Positions 32,727 through 41,622 of a DNA stretch of 64,000 nucleotides are shown piece by piece. Where the stretch lies: the NCBI RefSeq assembly GCF_003367375.1, contig NZ_CP031416.1:1681501-1745500 (forward strand). Reading direction: 5' to 3'. Numbering within the stretch: the stretch's first letter is position 1; each line of letters opens with the position of its first letter. The DNA is from Gallaecimonas mangrovi (GTDB lineage Bacteria; Pseudomonadota; Gammaproteobacteria; Enterobacterales; Gallaecimonadaceae). Below the pieces are notes generated by a model, which did not search any database, had not been told where the DNA came from, and saw nothing but the letters and a program-made list of their open reading frames with translations. The position numbers and the translations under genes were made by a program.

Positions 32727-33494
32727 ATGGCCTTTTTTGTGAATGGCCCGCTATTGCTGCAATACCGACTGCTGGGGGATGAAGCCAAACCGTTACTGGT
32801 GTTAAGTCATCCTTTGGGCATGTCGCAGCAGGTGTGGGATGCTTGTTTAGACCGGCTGCAAAGCCGCTATCGGCTACTCAGTTGGGATCTTCCTGGGCAC
32901 GGTGCCAGTGGCCCGGTGACGGCCATTGATGTGGCCACACTCAGCAACGCTTTGCTGGCACTGATTGATAGTCTGGATATTGCCCGTTTTAGCTTTTGTG
33001 GCACCTCTATTGGTGGCGTTATCGGCCAGCAACTGCTGATGACGGTACCTGAGCGCCTTAAAAAAGCCTTTTTAACTAACACTGGCGCGGTGATCGGCAG
33101 CCCTCAGGGCTGGCAAGAGAGGATTGATGCCATTAACGGCCAAAGCCTGGCGGCCCTGGCGGGGCAGCTGGTTGTGCGCTGGTTTTCCCCGCGTTCCCTT
33201 GCAAAAGACAGTGCCTTAGCCAGTGGCTGGCAGCAGCAACTGGCACGTACCGATCAGCAAAGCTACATTGCCCTTTGCCAGCTGCTGGCGGCTTTTAACA
33301 GCCAGGGGCAAATGCAGGCGAATAAGGTGGCGGTAAAATTGCTGGCGGGCAGTGACGATGCCTCAACGCCCCCCGCCACCTTACAAGCTCTGGCAAACCA
33401 TTTACCTGGCGCCACCTTGACTGTTTTGGACGGGGTAGGGCATGTGCCTTCAATAGAGGCGCCACAAGCCTTTTGTGATTGGTTGCTGGGGTAA
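32727..33494 (+). CDS. catD: 3-oxoadipate enol-lactonase (CatD/PcaD)
   Basis: A 255-residue alpha/beta hydrolase. The nucleophile elbow FCGTSIGGVIG (Ser around 94), the acid in AGSDDASTPP and the histidine in GVGHVPSIEAPQAF complete the triad; LSHPLGMSQQVWD and WDLPGHGASG are typical of the lactonase. It hydrolyses the CatC product to 3-oxoadipate, closing the branch from catechol. It follows the LysR gene on the same strand after 168 bases. The start at 32727 has GGAG 6 bases upstream. The final CoA transferase and thiolase are not in the window. Confidence 0.87.
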   Translation: MAFFVNGPLLLQYRLLGDEAKPLLVLSHPLGMSQQVWDACLDRLQSRYRLLSWDLPGHGASGPVTAIDVATLSNALLALIDSLDIARFSFCGTSIGGVIGQQLLMTVPERLKKAFLTNTGAVIGSPQGWQERIDAINGQSLAALAGQLVVRWFSPRSLAKDSALASGWQQQLARTDQQSYIALCQLLAAFNSQGQMQANKVAVKLLAGSDDASTPPATLQALANHLPGATLTVLDGVGHVPSIEAPQAFCDWLLG

Positions 33495-33505
33495 ATAGTT
33501 ACCAA

Positions 33506-33536
33506 CAAAAAGCCCGCTCAATTGAGCGGGCTTTTT
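33506..33536. terminator. Bidirectional intrinsic terminator
   Basis: AAAAAGCCCGCTCAATTGAGCGGGCTTTTT is a perfect palindrome between the lactonase and the tRNA genes. (Stem AAAAAGCCCGCTCAA and its complement.). Confidence 0.87.
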
Positions 33537-33542
33537 GCAATT

Positions 33543-33619
33543 TGGTACACCCGAGTGGACTCGAACCACCGACCCCTACCATGTCAAGGTAGTGCTCTAA
33601 CCAACTGAGCTACGGGTGT
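33543..33619 (-). tRNA. tRNA-Val (GAC)
   Basis: A 77-base cloverleaf on the minus strand: acceptor ACACCCG/CGGGTGT plus discriminator A and encoded CCA, D-arm GCTCAGTTGGTTAGAGC, anticodon loop TTGACAT (GAC), T-arm GGTTCGAGTCC. Near-identical to the copy at 33635; order on the strand places this one second. Confidence 0.95.
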
Positions 33620-33634
33620 ATACATCTGAATTTT

Positions 33635-33711
33635 TGGTACACCCGAGTGGACTCGAACCACCGACCCCTACCATGTCAAGGTAGTGCTCTAACCAACTGA
33701 GCTACGGGTGT
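33635..33711 (-). tRNA. tRNA-Val (GAC), tandem copy
   Basis: The same 77-base gene as at 33543 with identical anticodon GAC and encoded CCA, separated from it by 15 bases. The two should be processed from one transcript. Confidence 0.95.
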
Positions 33712-33870
33712 ACTGCCAGCGCAAGGCTGAACGGACGCCAATGATAGCGACGTGGCTTAGCCTCGGCAAGTGCAAAACAATGACCAAGCTGCTGTTTGGC
33801 GAGGTTTTATGCAAATGAGCGGCCTTTCCCTAACTGACCATTGGCCAAGGCTTATCGTGGGCCCGTTGAT

Positions 33871-34851
33871 CTACGGGCCCGGCGCTAGGCCGCAGCGGCC
33901 TAGCAGCTGTTGCCAGGCATGGGTATGGCGATGAAGGGCGGCCATAAATTGCCCGCTTAAACTGTCCGGTTGCTGGCTGGCCAAGAAGGCAATATTGGGG
34001 TCCTTGGGGTGTGGAAGATGGGCTATCAGCGGCCAGAGGCTGCCTTTTAAAGCGCGATCGGTAGCCACGAGTTGCCCTAAATAAGGCTGAACCTGCTTGC
34101 CGTAGTAGCTAAAGAAAAAGTCCCTAACCCGTTTGGCTTGGCTGCCAGGGTGGCCATGGATGCAAACGAGCTTGGGGCCTTGGCGTTTTATTAGCGTGGT
34201 AACGGCATTCAGGGAATGGATACCATCACTTAGCTGCTGATTGAGCCGAGCCAGAATACGGGAATTTTCAAAGTCGCCCAGTTCGTCTTCCAGCCGTGCC
34301 TGGCGTTTTTCATCGTCGCCCTTGAGAAGGGCGCTGATATCACTAAACAGGGTTTGGGCATTTTGGATGCCTGCAAACGCCTTGAGCGGTGCCCGGTCAT
34401 GGCGCCAGTTGGCTCTAAAGGCTTCATCGTCGCTTACCAGTCGCCAAGCCACCAGCGGCAGGCTGGCCGATTTTTCGCTAACCAACTGTTGCACCAGCTG
34501 CTGAAGGCTTTCATCTTGCGGCTGGCAGGCCTTAAGCGCGGCTAAGAGTTTGACCTCATATAAAAAGCGCTGCGACGGTGGCGCGGTTTTGCCCAAAGGC
34601 GCATTGCGCTCGCTAATTAGCCCTAGCAGGTTGCAGTGGCGAAGGGCGTAAGCTTGTTTAACGTTAACGGTGACCTCTGGCACGGTTAGCGCCCACTGTC
34701 TGCCGCCGCCGTTGGCAAGCAGCGGTAAGCTAACCGCCGGCGCTTTAACGTCAAAAACGTTGGCTAATCGCTGCGGGTATTGGTTAAGCGGGCTCGGCGC
34801 TGGCGAACAGGCTGCGAGTAATAGCGCCAGTGCCAGGGCCAGCCATTTCAT
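33871..34851 (-). CDS. DUF3080-type lipoprotein
   Basis: 326 residues with a lipoprotein signal MKWLALALALLLAAC (lipobox cysteine at 15). The body has no membrane segment and contains a helical, Leu/Gln-rich middle and the KLVCIHGHPGSQAKRVRDFFFSYYGKQVQPYLGQL block that I associate with DUF3080 proteins of Shewanella-type bacteria. The function is unknown. It overlaps the stop of the MATE gene upstream by four bases (ATGA), so the two are co-translated; whether they work together is unclear. Confidence 0.7.
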   Translation of the reverse strand: MKWLALALALLLAACSPAPSPLNQYPQRLANVFDVKAPAVSLPLLANGGGRQWALTVPEVTVNVKQAYALRHCNLLGLISERNAPLGKTAPPSQRFLYEVKLLAALKACQPQDESLQQLVQQLVSEKSASLPLVAWRLVSDDEAFRANWRHDRAPLKAFAGIQNAQTLFSDISALLKGDDEKRQARLEDELGDFENSRILARLNQQLSDGIHSLNAVTTLIKRQGPKLVCIHGHPGSQAKRVRDFFFSYYGKQVQPYLGQLVATDRALKGSLWPLIAHLPHPKDPNIAFLASQQPDSLSGQFMAALHRHTHAWQQLLGRCGLAPGP

Positions 34852-36212
34852 GCCACTATCTCAAGGGGAATTTGCGCCTGGGCGCGGCGCTGGTGCAGTA
34901 CCCGTACCCTCAGAACCAGCATCACCGCCGCCGACGTTAGCCCGGCAATAAAGCCAATCCAAAACCCCGAAGCCCCCATCGCCGGGGTAACAAGGTTGGT
35001 CATGGCTAAGGTATAACCGGTGGGCAGGCCAATGACCCAGTAGGCGACAAAGGTAATAATAAACAAGGCCTTGGTATCCTTGTAACCCCGCAGCGCCCCA
35101 CCTGCGACCACTTGGAAGGCATCCGGCAGCTGGTATATGGCAGCCAGCAAAATAAGGTGGCTGGCAAGCGCCAGTACCGCTAAGTCGTCGGAATAGAGTG
35201 TCACAATGTATTTGCTAAAAAGCACCGTGAGTACGCAGGTGGTGGCCGCCATGGCGACCCCCATAATAAATCCGCTATAACAGACGCGCCGCGCCGCATC
35301 CGGTTGGCCTTCGCCCATGGTATGGCCAATACGAATGGTAACCGCCAAGGCCAGGCTCATCGGGAACATAAAGACGATAGAGCTGAAATTAATGGCAATT
35401 TGATGCCCGGCCACCACCACGGCCCCAAGGGGAGCCAGCAGCAGCGCCACCACTGCAAACAAGGTCACTTCAAAGAAAAAGGCCAGTGCCATGGGAATGC
35501 CGATTTTGGCCAGATGCACTATGACCTTGAAGTCGGGTTTATACAGTTGCCGGTAAAGCCCCAGGTGCGTAAAGCGCTTGCTAAACACGGTATAGAGCCA
35601 AATGGCCGCCAGCATAAACCACATCACCAGTGCGGTGGCGAGGCCACAGCCGGCACCCCCTAACTTCGGTAACCCGAACAGGCCATGGATAAACACATAG
35701 TTCGCCGGAATGTTCACCAACAGCCCTAAAAAGCCAATCACCATGGTAGGAATAGTGTGGCTCATGCCTTCCACATAACTGCGCAAGCTGTTGTATAGCG
35801 CAAAGGCCGGTAGCCCCAGGCAGATAAAGTCGACATAGAGCCGGGTTTTATCGGCAAGGGCCGGGGCAACATCCATCACCTGTAGCACCCGTGGTGCCAG
35901 CGGCGCCAGGCAAAGGACCAAGAGGGTTATGCCCATCGCCAGCCAGGCACCTTGCTGGGTAATAGGGGCAATGGCCGCGTCGTCTTTGGCACCATGGTGA
36001 TTGGCCACCATCGGCGTTAGCGCCATGCAGATGCCAAGAATAAACAGCGCCATCGGCCACCACAGGCTGGCACCTACCGCAACAGCGGCCATGTCATTGG
36101 CACTGACCTGGCCTGCCATCACGGTATCGACAAGGCTCATCAGCGTTTGTGCCAATTGGGCTATGAGGATAGGTATTGCAAGGCGAGTTAACCGCGCCAT
36201 TTCCTTGAACAT
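34848..36212 (-). CDS. MATE-family multidrug/Na+ antiporter (NorM-like)
   Basis: 454 residues, 12 hydrophobic segments. The opening LAIPILIAQLAQTLMSLVDTVMAGQVSANDMAAVAVG is the classical MATE/NorM N-terminus, and the halves are related to each other (VVAGHQIAINFSSIVFMFPMSLALAVTIRIG in the second half). It exports cationic drugs or metabolites in exchange for Na+ or H+. The start at 36212 (MFKEMARLTRLA) was preferred to the longer ORF beginning at 36284, as the extra residues are not hydrophobic or family-like. First gene of a pair with the DUF3080 lipoprotein. Confidence 0.9.
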   Translation of the reverse strand: MFKEMARLTRLAIPILIAQLAQTLMSLVDTVMAGQVSANDMAAVAVGASLWWPMALFILGICMALTPMVANHHGAKDDAAIAPITQQGAWLAMGITLLVLCLAPLAPRVLQVMDVAPALADKTRLYVDFICLGLPAFALYNSLRSYVEGMSHTIPTMVIGFLGLLVNIPANYVFIHGLFGLPKLGGAGCGLATALVMWFMLAAIWLYTVFSKRFTHLGLYRQLYKPDFKVIVHLAKIGIPMALAFFFEVTLFAVVALLLAPLGAVVVAGHQIAINFSSIVFMFPMSLALAVTIRIGHTMGEGQPDAARRVCYSGFIMGVAMAATTCVLTVLFSKYIVTLYSDDLAVLALASHLILLAAIYQLPDAFQVVAGGALRGYKDTKALFIITFVAYWVIGLPTGYTLAMTNLVTPAMGASGFWIGFIAGLTSAAVMLVLRVRVLHQRRAQAQIPLEIVA

Positions 36213-36294
36213 ATCGACTGACTGACAACGCTTGAGACGAACCAGGCGCGCATTGTAAGTGATTGGCGGCGATAATGCCGCCAATTACAATAAA

Positions 36295-37710
36295 TTAACC
36301 GGCGTGATAGAGGCTATCGAGCAGTTTGCGCTCGAACTCGGTCATGGTGCGGTCGGCCTGGTCGCTGTTGTCACCTAACGACAGGCTGGAGCTCATCAGT
36401 ACAAACAGGTAGCGCTGGCCAGAGGCGGCGGTAAAAAAGCCGGCCAGGTTCATTGAGCCATTAAGGGTGCCGGTTTTGGCCTTAAGGTTACCGCGTAGCG
36501 GCGCTTTCATGACGCTGTGGCGGTATTTTAAGGTGCCGGTTTTACCGGCCAGTGGCAGGCCCTTGTAGGTCGCAAGCTCGGTGTGATGGCCAAGATACTT
36601 GAGCACGGCGGCCAGTTCTGCCGGGCTAACCAGGTTATCCCGTGACAAGCCTGAGCCATCGACCAAGGTTGCCGGTTTTAAGGTCAGGCCAATTTTCTTG
36701 GCAAGAATGTCTTTTACTTCCCGCACCCCTAGGGCAAAGGTACCGGGCAGGCCGGTTTTGCGGCCCAAGGTTTTCCCCAGGTTGTTGGCGTAGAGGTTAT
36801 CTGACTCGGTGAGCATGTGCTCAATCAGCGCTGACAGCGGCGCCGAGTGGGTCACCGCTAAACGCTGCCACTGGCCACTGGCGTTATCTTGGCGGCGAAT
36901 ATCGCCAGCAAAGTGAATGTTGTAGCGCTTAAGTTCGTTCTTGATGGCAGCGGCAATGTAGGCCGCGGTGTCATTAACAGCGAAATTGAGCGGCCACACC
37001 GCCCGCTCGTTGGTGACGCAGCCATGCAGGTGGTAGTGGTTGCCTGGGCCGCGGTCGAGCTGCAATTCACACAAGTTTTGCTGCTGCTGGTCTTGGGTAA
37101 CGGCAACCACGTCGTCGGTTACTGACACCGGTTGGAAAGAGGGCACGTAAAAGCGGGTTTTTTGGCCAGCCGCGCCGACACTGAGGCTGGCGGCTACGCA
37201 GTTGTGCTCAAAGGTCAGTGCCGACGACGGAGCGCTATAGCAAACACCCAGGTTGTCCCAGGGCCAGCCTGGGCCGCGCTCGTAACCGGCAAAGGCACTG
37301 CCATCGAGCAGAATGTCGCCGTCGATGGTATGAATGCCTTGGCCTTTTAAGGCTTGCAGTAAGGCACCAAGCTGGGCGCGGTTAAAATCGGGGGCACCGC
37401 TAAAAACCAGCCGTAAATCGCCTTGCCATTGGCCAGCGTGCAGTTGGCCGCGGCCGTCAATACGGGTATCGAAACGGTAGTTGTCACCCAGTTCCAGCTC
37501 GGCGGCCAGGGAGGTAAACAGTTTTTGGGTACTGGCCGGTGCCAGCAGTAACTGGCTGTTGTGCTCTATGCTCAAATGGCCTTTGTCTAAAGGCTCAACA
37601 ATCAGTGCTACCTGGCTACCGGCAGGGCGATGGTTAATGATGCTTTGCCAGGTTGCGCCGACAGATGAAAAACTGAAAAGTAACAAAATAAAAGAAAGGC
37701 AATAACGCAT
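36295..37710 (-). CDS. dacB: D-alanyl-D-alanine carboxypeptidase/endopeptidase, PBP4
   Basis: 471-residue class C penicillin-binding protein with signal peptide MRYCLSFILLLFSFSSVGA. The catalytic motifs are S60-T-Q-K63 (ASTQKLF), the SxN motif in TESDNLYANN, and KTG in LAGKTGTLKYR near the C-terminus; an inserted domain lies between the first two. It trims and cross-cleaves peptidoglycan peptides in the periplasm. Ribosome site AAGGAA. It is divergent from the DnaJ-like gene at 37779. The size is typical of PBP4. Confidence 0.92.
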   Translation of the reverse strand: MRYCLSFILLLFSFSSVGATWQSIINHRPAGSQVALIVEPLDKGHLSIEHNSQLLLAPASTQKLFTSLAAELELGDNYRFDTRIDGRGQLHAGQWQGDLRLVFSGAPDFNRAQLGALLQALKGQGIHTIDGDILLDGSAFAGYERGPGWPWDNLGVCYSAPSSALTFEHNCVAASLSVGAAGQKTRFYVPSFQPVSVTDDVVAVTQDQQQQNLCELQLDRGPGNHYHLHGCVTNERAVWPLNFAVNDTAAYIAAAIKNELKRYNIHFAGDIRRQDNASGQWQRLAVTHSAPLSALIEHMLTESDNLYANNLGKTLGRKTGLPGTFALGVREVKDILAKKIGLTLKPATLVDGSGLSRDNLVSPAELAAVLKYLGHHTELATYKGLPLAGKTGTLKYRHSVMKAPLRGNLKAKTGTLNGSMNLAGFFTAASGQRYLFVLMSSSLSLGDNSDQADRTMTEFERKLLDSLYHAG

Positions 37711-37778
37711 GAAAAATGGTTCCTTTTTAGTGCCGGCTCATCATGCCACGTTAGCGCCTGTCATGGTAATGTGAGGCG

Positions 37779-38354
37779 ATGGACAATCCCCTTAACAGCG
37801 ACATACTGCACTTTTTGGCCGAGCACCCGGAAGGCATCAGTGAATACGATTTGCTGCGGGGCCTGGCCGAACACCCTTTTCTGGTGTCACTCGATTGTGG
37901 TGGCGACTTGGGGCTTTTTCGTCGCCATTTTGCCCTGATGAATGGCCTTTATGGGCTGCGCCAGCAGCTGTTTGAAGAAGGCTGGAGCCTGTTCATCAGC
38001 GCCCTGCATATCCGTTTAGTGCCCAGCAGCGGTAGTGGCGAAAGCCAGTGCTTGGCGCTTGACGACCCCTTAGCCAGCTATTACCTCGACTGGCAAGAAT
38101 TCGACAACACCGGCGAAGACGAAGTCAAAGCCCTGTTAAACGGTTTTTGGACCCGCTTTGACGCCTTTGAGCACCAAGCCCAGGCCTTAAGCGATTTAGG
38201 GCTGGATGAAGATGCCGACTGGCGTATGATCAAGCGCCGTTATCGCAGCTTGGCCGCGCAGCATCACCCTGATAAGGGAGGCCGCAGCCAAGACTTTATT
38301 CGTATTCGCCGCGCCTTTGAACAACTGGCGCGGCTTCGAGGCAAAGGAGCCTGA
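37779..38354 (+). CDS. DnaJ-domain co-chaperone-like protein
   Basis: 191 residues. The N-terminal DNAJ-related domain (about 5-125; LHFLAEHPEGISEYDLLRGLAEHPF) precedes a C-terminal J domain (about 140-190; MIKRRYRSLAAQHHPDKGG with the HPD loop). The placement of the J domain at the C-terminus is characteristic of the DNAJ-related family; these probably stimulate DnaK ATPase. It is immediately followed by riboflavin synthase (no gap between stop and start), indicating an operon, although a functional link is not evident. Confidence 0.85.
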   Translation: MDNPLNSDILHFLAEHPEGISEYDLLRGLAEHPFLVSLDCGGDLGLFRRHFALMNGLYGLRQQLFEEGWSLFISALHIRLVPSSGSGESQCLALDDPLASYYLDWQEFDNTGEDEVKALLNGFWTRFDAFEHQAQALSDLGLDEDADWRMIKRRYRSLAAQHHPDKGGRSQDFIRIRRAFEQLARLRGKGA

Positions 38355-38960
38355 ATGTTTACCGGCATCGTGCAGGGTAAAGGCCAAGTGCTGGCTGTCA
38401 CCGAAAAAAACGATTTTCGCACCCACGTGGTGCGCTTTCCCAGCGAGCTGCTGGGCGGCTTGGAACTGGGGGCGTCGGTTGCCCACAATGGTTGCTGCTT
38501 AACGGTAACTAAGGTTGAGGGTAGCGACGTGAGCTTTGACCTCATCAAAGAAACCTTAAAGGTCACCAATCTTGGCGCCTTACAGGTTGGCGACGAGGTT
38601 AACCTGGAGCGAGCTGCCCGTTTTGGCGACGAAATTGGTGGCCACAGTATGTCCGGTCATATTCATTGCCTGGCAACCTTGGCAGAGATCATTGAAACCC
38701 CAGACAACCGCATTTTGCGTTTTAGCCTGCCGAGCGCCTGGCGCAAATATGTGCTGCATAAGGGCTATATCGGTATCGACGGTATTTCGCTGACCGTTGG
38801 CACGCTTTTCGACGACGGTTTTGAGGTCAATCTCATTCCCGAAACCTTAGCGCGTACCACCCTTGGGCAAAAGCCGCTGAGAGCTGCTATCAATATAGAG
38901 ATAGATCCCCAGACCCAAGCCATAGTGGACACCGTGGAACGGGTCTTGGCACAGCGTTAG
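38355..38960 (+). CDS. ribE: Riboflavin synthase, alpha subunit
   Basis: A 201-residue enzyme dismutating two lumazine molecules to riboflavin. Two tandem lumazine-binding barrels are visible, each opening with its signature: MFTGIVQGKGQV at the start, and GGHSMSGHIHCLATL around residue 97-105 in the second. SVAHNGCCLTV and GYIGIDGISLTV are the paired conserved strands. The start directly abuts the DnaJ-like stop codon. No FMN riboswitch was seen upstream; the gene is not at the head of a transcript. Confidence 0.95.
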   Translation: MFTGIVQGKGQVLAVTEKNDFRTHVVRFPSELLGGLELGASVAHNGCCLTVTKVEGSDVSFDLIKETLKVTNLGALQVGDEVNLERAARFGDEIGGHSMSGHIHCLATLAEIIETPDNRILRFSLPSAWRKYVLHKGYIGIDGISLTVGTLFDDGFEVNLIPETLARTTLGQKPLRAAINIEIDPQTQAIVDTVERVLAQR

Positions 38961-38999
38961 ATGCTGCGAAGGCAGCATCACGACACGGAGAGTGAAACG

Positions 39000-39407
39000 A
39001 TGCTGTCTGCGACCCAAAGCACGACTTCTGCTACGGCGGCTTATTCCGCCACCGCCAGTACGGCTAATGCCATCTCTGCTTTTAACAGCAGCGATGACAC
39101 CGATACTGACGCCACCAATACCGTAACCAATGACGACACTGCCAGCAGTGACAGCGATACTGATAGCACCATTGCCGAATTAACGGCGCGGGTGCGCCGG
39201 TTGGAACAACAGGCGCGGCTGCTGGAAGACCGCATCTCTGCGGTTGAGGCCCGTAACGACGACGCCTATTTGGCGCAGTTGCAATCAATGCAGGAGCAAT
39301 TGGCCCAGATAAATGCCAATTTAATTGATGCCTACGCGCAACTGGCCGACCAGCTTAAACAGCAAGGGGAAAGTAGCAGCGGCAGCTTGCTATCAACCAC
39401 CGCTTAA
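39000..39407 (+). CDS. Hypothetical protein with acidic low-complexity region and coiled coil
   Basis: 135 residues. The N-terminal half is Ser/Thr/Ala/Asp-rich (NSSDDTDTDATNTVTNDD), and the C-terminal half forms a long coiled coil (ELTARVRRLEQQARLLEDRI, then LQSMQEQLAQINANLIDAYAQL). No signal peptide. Start at 39000 with GGAGAG about 8 bases upstream; a longer version from 38961 has no site. It lies 39 bases after ribE and ends at a terminator that includes its stop codon, so it is probably the last gene of the dnaJ-like/ribE operon. Function unknown. Confidence 0.6.
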   Translation: MLSATQSTTSATAAYSATASTANAISAFNSSDDTDTDATNTVTNDDTASSDSDTDSTIAELTARVRRLEQQARLLEDRISAVEARNDDAYLAQLQSMQEQLAQINANLIDAYAQLADQLKQQGESSSGSLLSTTA

Positions 39408-39420
39408 AGCGGCTTTTTTT
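39399..39420 (+). terminator. Intrinsic terminator containing the stop codon
   Basis: CCGCT, loop TAA (the stop codon itself), AGCGG, then a T run. Confidence 0.75.
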
Positions 39421-39426
39421 AAAGCG

Positions 39427-40398
39427 TTAAGCCAGGCGGCCCAGGGCAAAAATACTGTCTACCACCTGCTGGTTGGCGATGGAGTCATCGAGCGACACGC
39501 CAGGCCGCTGTTCACCGCTAACCGCTTGGCAGAAGTTATCAACCATCGCCAAGTAATGGTCGCTGTTGCCGAAAAAGCGTGTTTCAAGGTGGCTGCTTTT
39601 TTCGGTGTACACATCAACGCGGGCACCATGGGGGCCATCCATGGGGTTAAAAGGCGCGTCCATTTCAATGCGGCCAAACTCGCCATGAAAGCTCATGCGC
39701 TGGCTGCGCTCTTGCTGGGTGCCGCAATAGAGGTTGGCGCGAGTGCCGTTAAAGTCGAGGTTGGCATCCACAAAGCGGTCAATGCCGTAGTCGGGATCTT
39801 GTTCAATATAGGCATCAATGAGCCTCGGCTGGCCCAAGGTCATGCGGCCCGCAATGATGGGGTAAACCCCAACGTCACGCAGGCCGCCGCCACCCATGTC
39901 GGGGTGGTTACGAAAGTCGCCGTCTTTTTTATTGAAATAGGTAAAGTGGCCGCTGACTTTATAAATGCGGCCCAGCTTGTTTTCAGCAAGCAGGCTTTTA
40001 ACCCATTGCCATTGCGGGTGAAAGGCAATCATGAAAGCTTCCATCACCACCTTGCCGGCTTCGCTTGCCGCCGCTTTCACCGCTTCTATTTCTTCGGTTT
40101 TAAGTGCCATCGGCTTTTCCACCAGCACATGTTTACCGGCAGCAAGGGCTTTTAAGGTCCACTGCACATGTAAATGGCTGGGCAGCGGAATATAAACCGC
40201 ATCAATCTCGGGGCTATCCAATAGCGCTTGGTAGCTGTCAAAAGCAAAACGCGCCCCTTGCTCGGCGACATAGCGCTGGGCGGTTTCAAGATCGCGGCTG
40301 GCCACCGCCATTAGCGTGCAGTGTTTGGATTTATGAATGGCTGGCAACACAAACTTGTGGCCAATTTTTGCCGTACTTAACACGCCAAAGCGCAACAT
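39427..40398 (-). CDS. Gfo/Idh/MocA-family oxidoreductase
   Basis: 323-residue NAD(P)-dependent dehydrogenase. An N-terminal Rossmann fold (FGVLSTAKIGHKFVLPAI, ASRDLETAQRYV), then the family motif EKPMALKTEEIE (lysine around residue 95), and a C-terminal beta-sheet domain with HPDMGGGGLRDVGVYPIIAG. The members oxidise or reduce sugars, inositols or trans-dihydrodiols. No sugar genes are adjacent, so the substrate is unknown. Ribosome site GGGGAG about 7 bases upstream. Single gene. Confidence 0.88.
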   Translation of the reverse strand: MLRFGVLSTAKIGHKFVLPAIHKSKHCTLMAVASRDLETAQRYVAEQGARFAFDSYQALLDSPEIDAVYIPLPSHLHVQWTLKALAAGKHVLVEKPMALKTEEIEAVKAAASEAGKVVMEAFMIAFHPQWQWVKSLLAENKLGRIYKVSGHFTYFNKKDGDFRNHPDMGGGGLRDVGVYPIIAGRMTLGQPRLIDAYIEQDPDYGIDRFVDANLDFNGTRANLYCGTQQERSQRMSFHGEFGRIEMDAPFNPMDGPHGARVDVYTEKSSHLETRFFGNSDHYLAMVDNFCQAVSGEQRPGVSLDDSIANQQVVDSIFALGRLA

Positions 40399-40457
40399 GG
40401 CTAACTCCCCGTTGGTGGTATCTGCCCACCCTAACGGCGGGCTTATAGAAAATAAAG

Positions 40458-41561
40458 CTAAGCCGGGTTGGGCGGCGGGGTGTCTTTGCTGGGCGGCTCT
40501 TGGCCTTCGATGAAAAGCGTGCGGGTAGGGTAGGCGAAATCAATGCCTTCTTTGGCAAACAGCCGCACCATGGCGAGGTTAATTTGCTGGTGCGCATCCA
40601 TATAGGCGATGTAGTCGGCTTTTTTTACCCAATACACCACTTCAAACTCGTAAGCACTGTCGCCAAAATTACAAAAATGCGCCCGGTCAAAACGCAGCAC
40701 TTCTATGTTTTCAATGATGTTTTTAACCATGGTTGGCAGCTGTTCTAACTGCTCGGGCGGGGTTTGGTAGGTCACGCCAAACTGAAACAAAATACGCCGT
40801 TCGCGCATCCGTTTGTAGTTGCGGATCTCAAGGCCCAACAGCTTGTTGTTGGAAAAAACAATTTGCTCGCCAGAAAGGCTGCGAATACGGGTGGTTTTAA
40901 GGCCAATGCTCTCAACGGTGCCGCTTAAGGTTTCCACCACAATGAAATCGCCCAGCACAAAGGGCTTATCAACGACGATAGAAATCGAGGCAAACAGGTC
41001 ACCCAGAATGTTTTGTACCGCCAAGCCCACGGCGATACCGCCCACGCCTAAACCGGCTACCAGCGCGGAAATATTGACCCCAAGGTTATCGAGGGTAAAC
41101 AGCAATAGCAGTGTCCACACCACCATGGCGCCAAGAAAACGAAAGGCGGCAACATTGGTCATGGCGCCGGGGCTGGCTTGGTAGCGGCTGGATTTTTGGG
41201 TGCTTTCAACGGCGGCGTAAAGTGCCGCGGTTAGCCACAAGCCCAGTTGAATGAAGGCGCTAAAGACAGTGACGCCTCGCACCAGGTTTTCTACCCGCTG
41301 TGGAAATTGCAGGTAATGAAAGGAAAAGCTGATGGCAAACAGCAGCACCAGGGTAAAGCGGGTAGCGGCCAGTACTTTATAAACAATGCGGGCAAACTTG
41401 TTTTCAACATGGCCCATGGCACGGCCGACTTTTGATTTGAGCAGCCATTTAAGGCCCAGCACCGCCAAGACAATGAGCAGCGCCATGGTAAGCGCCGCTG
41501 CCCAATCGTAAAGCGGATTGCCGATAAAGTCGTGTTTTAAAAAGGCCAGTTTTTCGAACAT
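40458..41561 (-). CDS. Mechanosensitive ion channel, MscS family
   Basis: 367 residues. Three to four membrane segments upstream (about 20-160), the pore helix LGVGGIAVGLAVQNILGDLFAS with its Gly/Ala-rich face, then the MscS beta domain (IVVDKPFVLGDFIVVETLSGTVESIGLKTTRIRSL) and a C-terminal alpha/beta cage ending in a Pro-rich tail. It opens under membrane tension to release solutes on hypo-osmotic shock. Start at 41561 follows GGAGC. The size is between MscS (about 290) and YbdG-like channels (about 415). Confidence 0.9.
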   Translation of the reverse strand: MFEKLAFLKHDFIGNPLYDWAAALTMALLIVLAVLGLKWLLKSKVGRAMGHVENKFARIVYKVLAATRFTLVLLFAISFSFHYLQFPQRVENLVRGVTVFSAFIQLGLWLTAALYAAVESTQKSSRYQASPGAMTNVAAFRFLGAMVVWTLLLLFTLDNLGVNISALVAGLGVGGIAVGLAVQNILGDLFASISIVVDKPFVLGDFIVVETLSGTVESIGLKTTRIRSLSGEQIVFSNNKLLGLEIRNYKRMRERRILFQFGVTYQTPPEQLEQLPTMVKNIIENIEVLRFDRAHFCNFGDSAYEFEVVYWVKKADYIAYMDAHQQINLAMVRLFAKEGIDFAYPTRTLFIEGQEPPSKDTPPPNPA

Positions 41562-41622
41562 GCTTGCTCCATCGCCCAATGGCTAAGTATTAAAGCTAAT
41601 GTCCTGATGTTGCTGGGTAAAG

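Noticed and set aside
38100-38360. FMN riboswitch ahead of riboflavin synthase
   Set aside because: The gene abuts the upstream coding sequence, leaving no room, and no conserved RFN elements were seen.
39325-40155. 276-residue plus-strand frame
   Set aside because: Entirely antisense to the Gfo/Idh/MocA gene, which has full family features.
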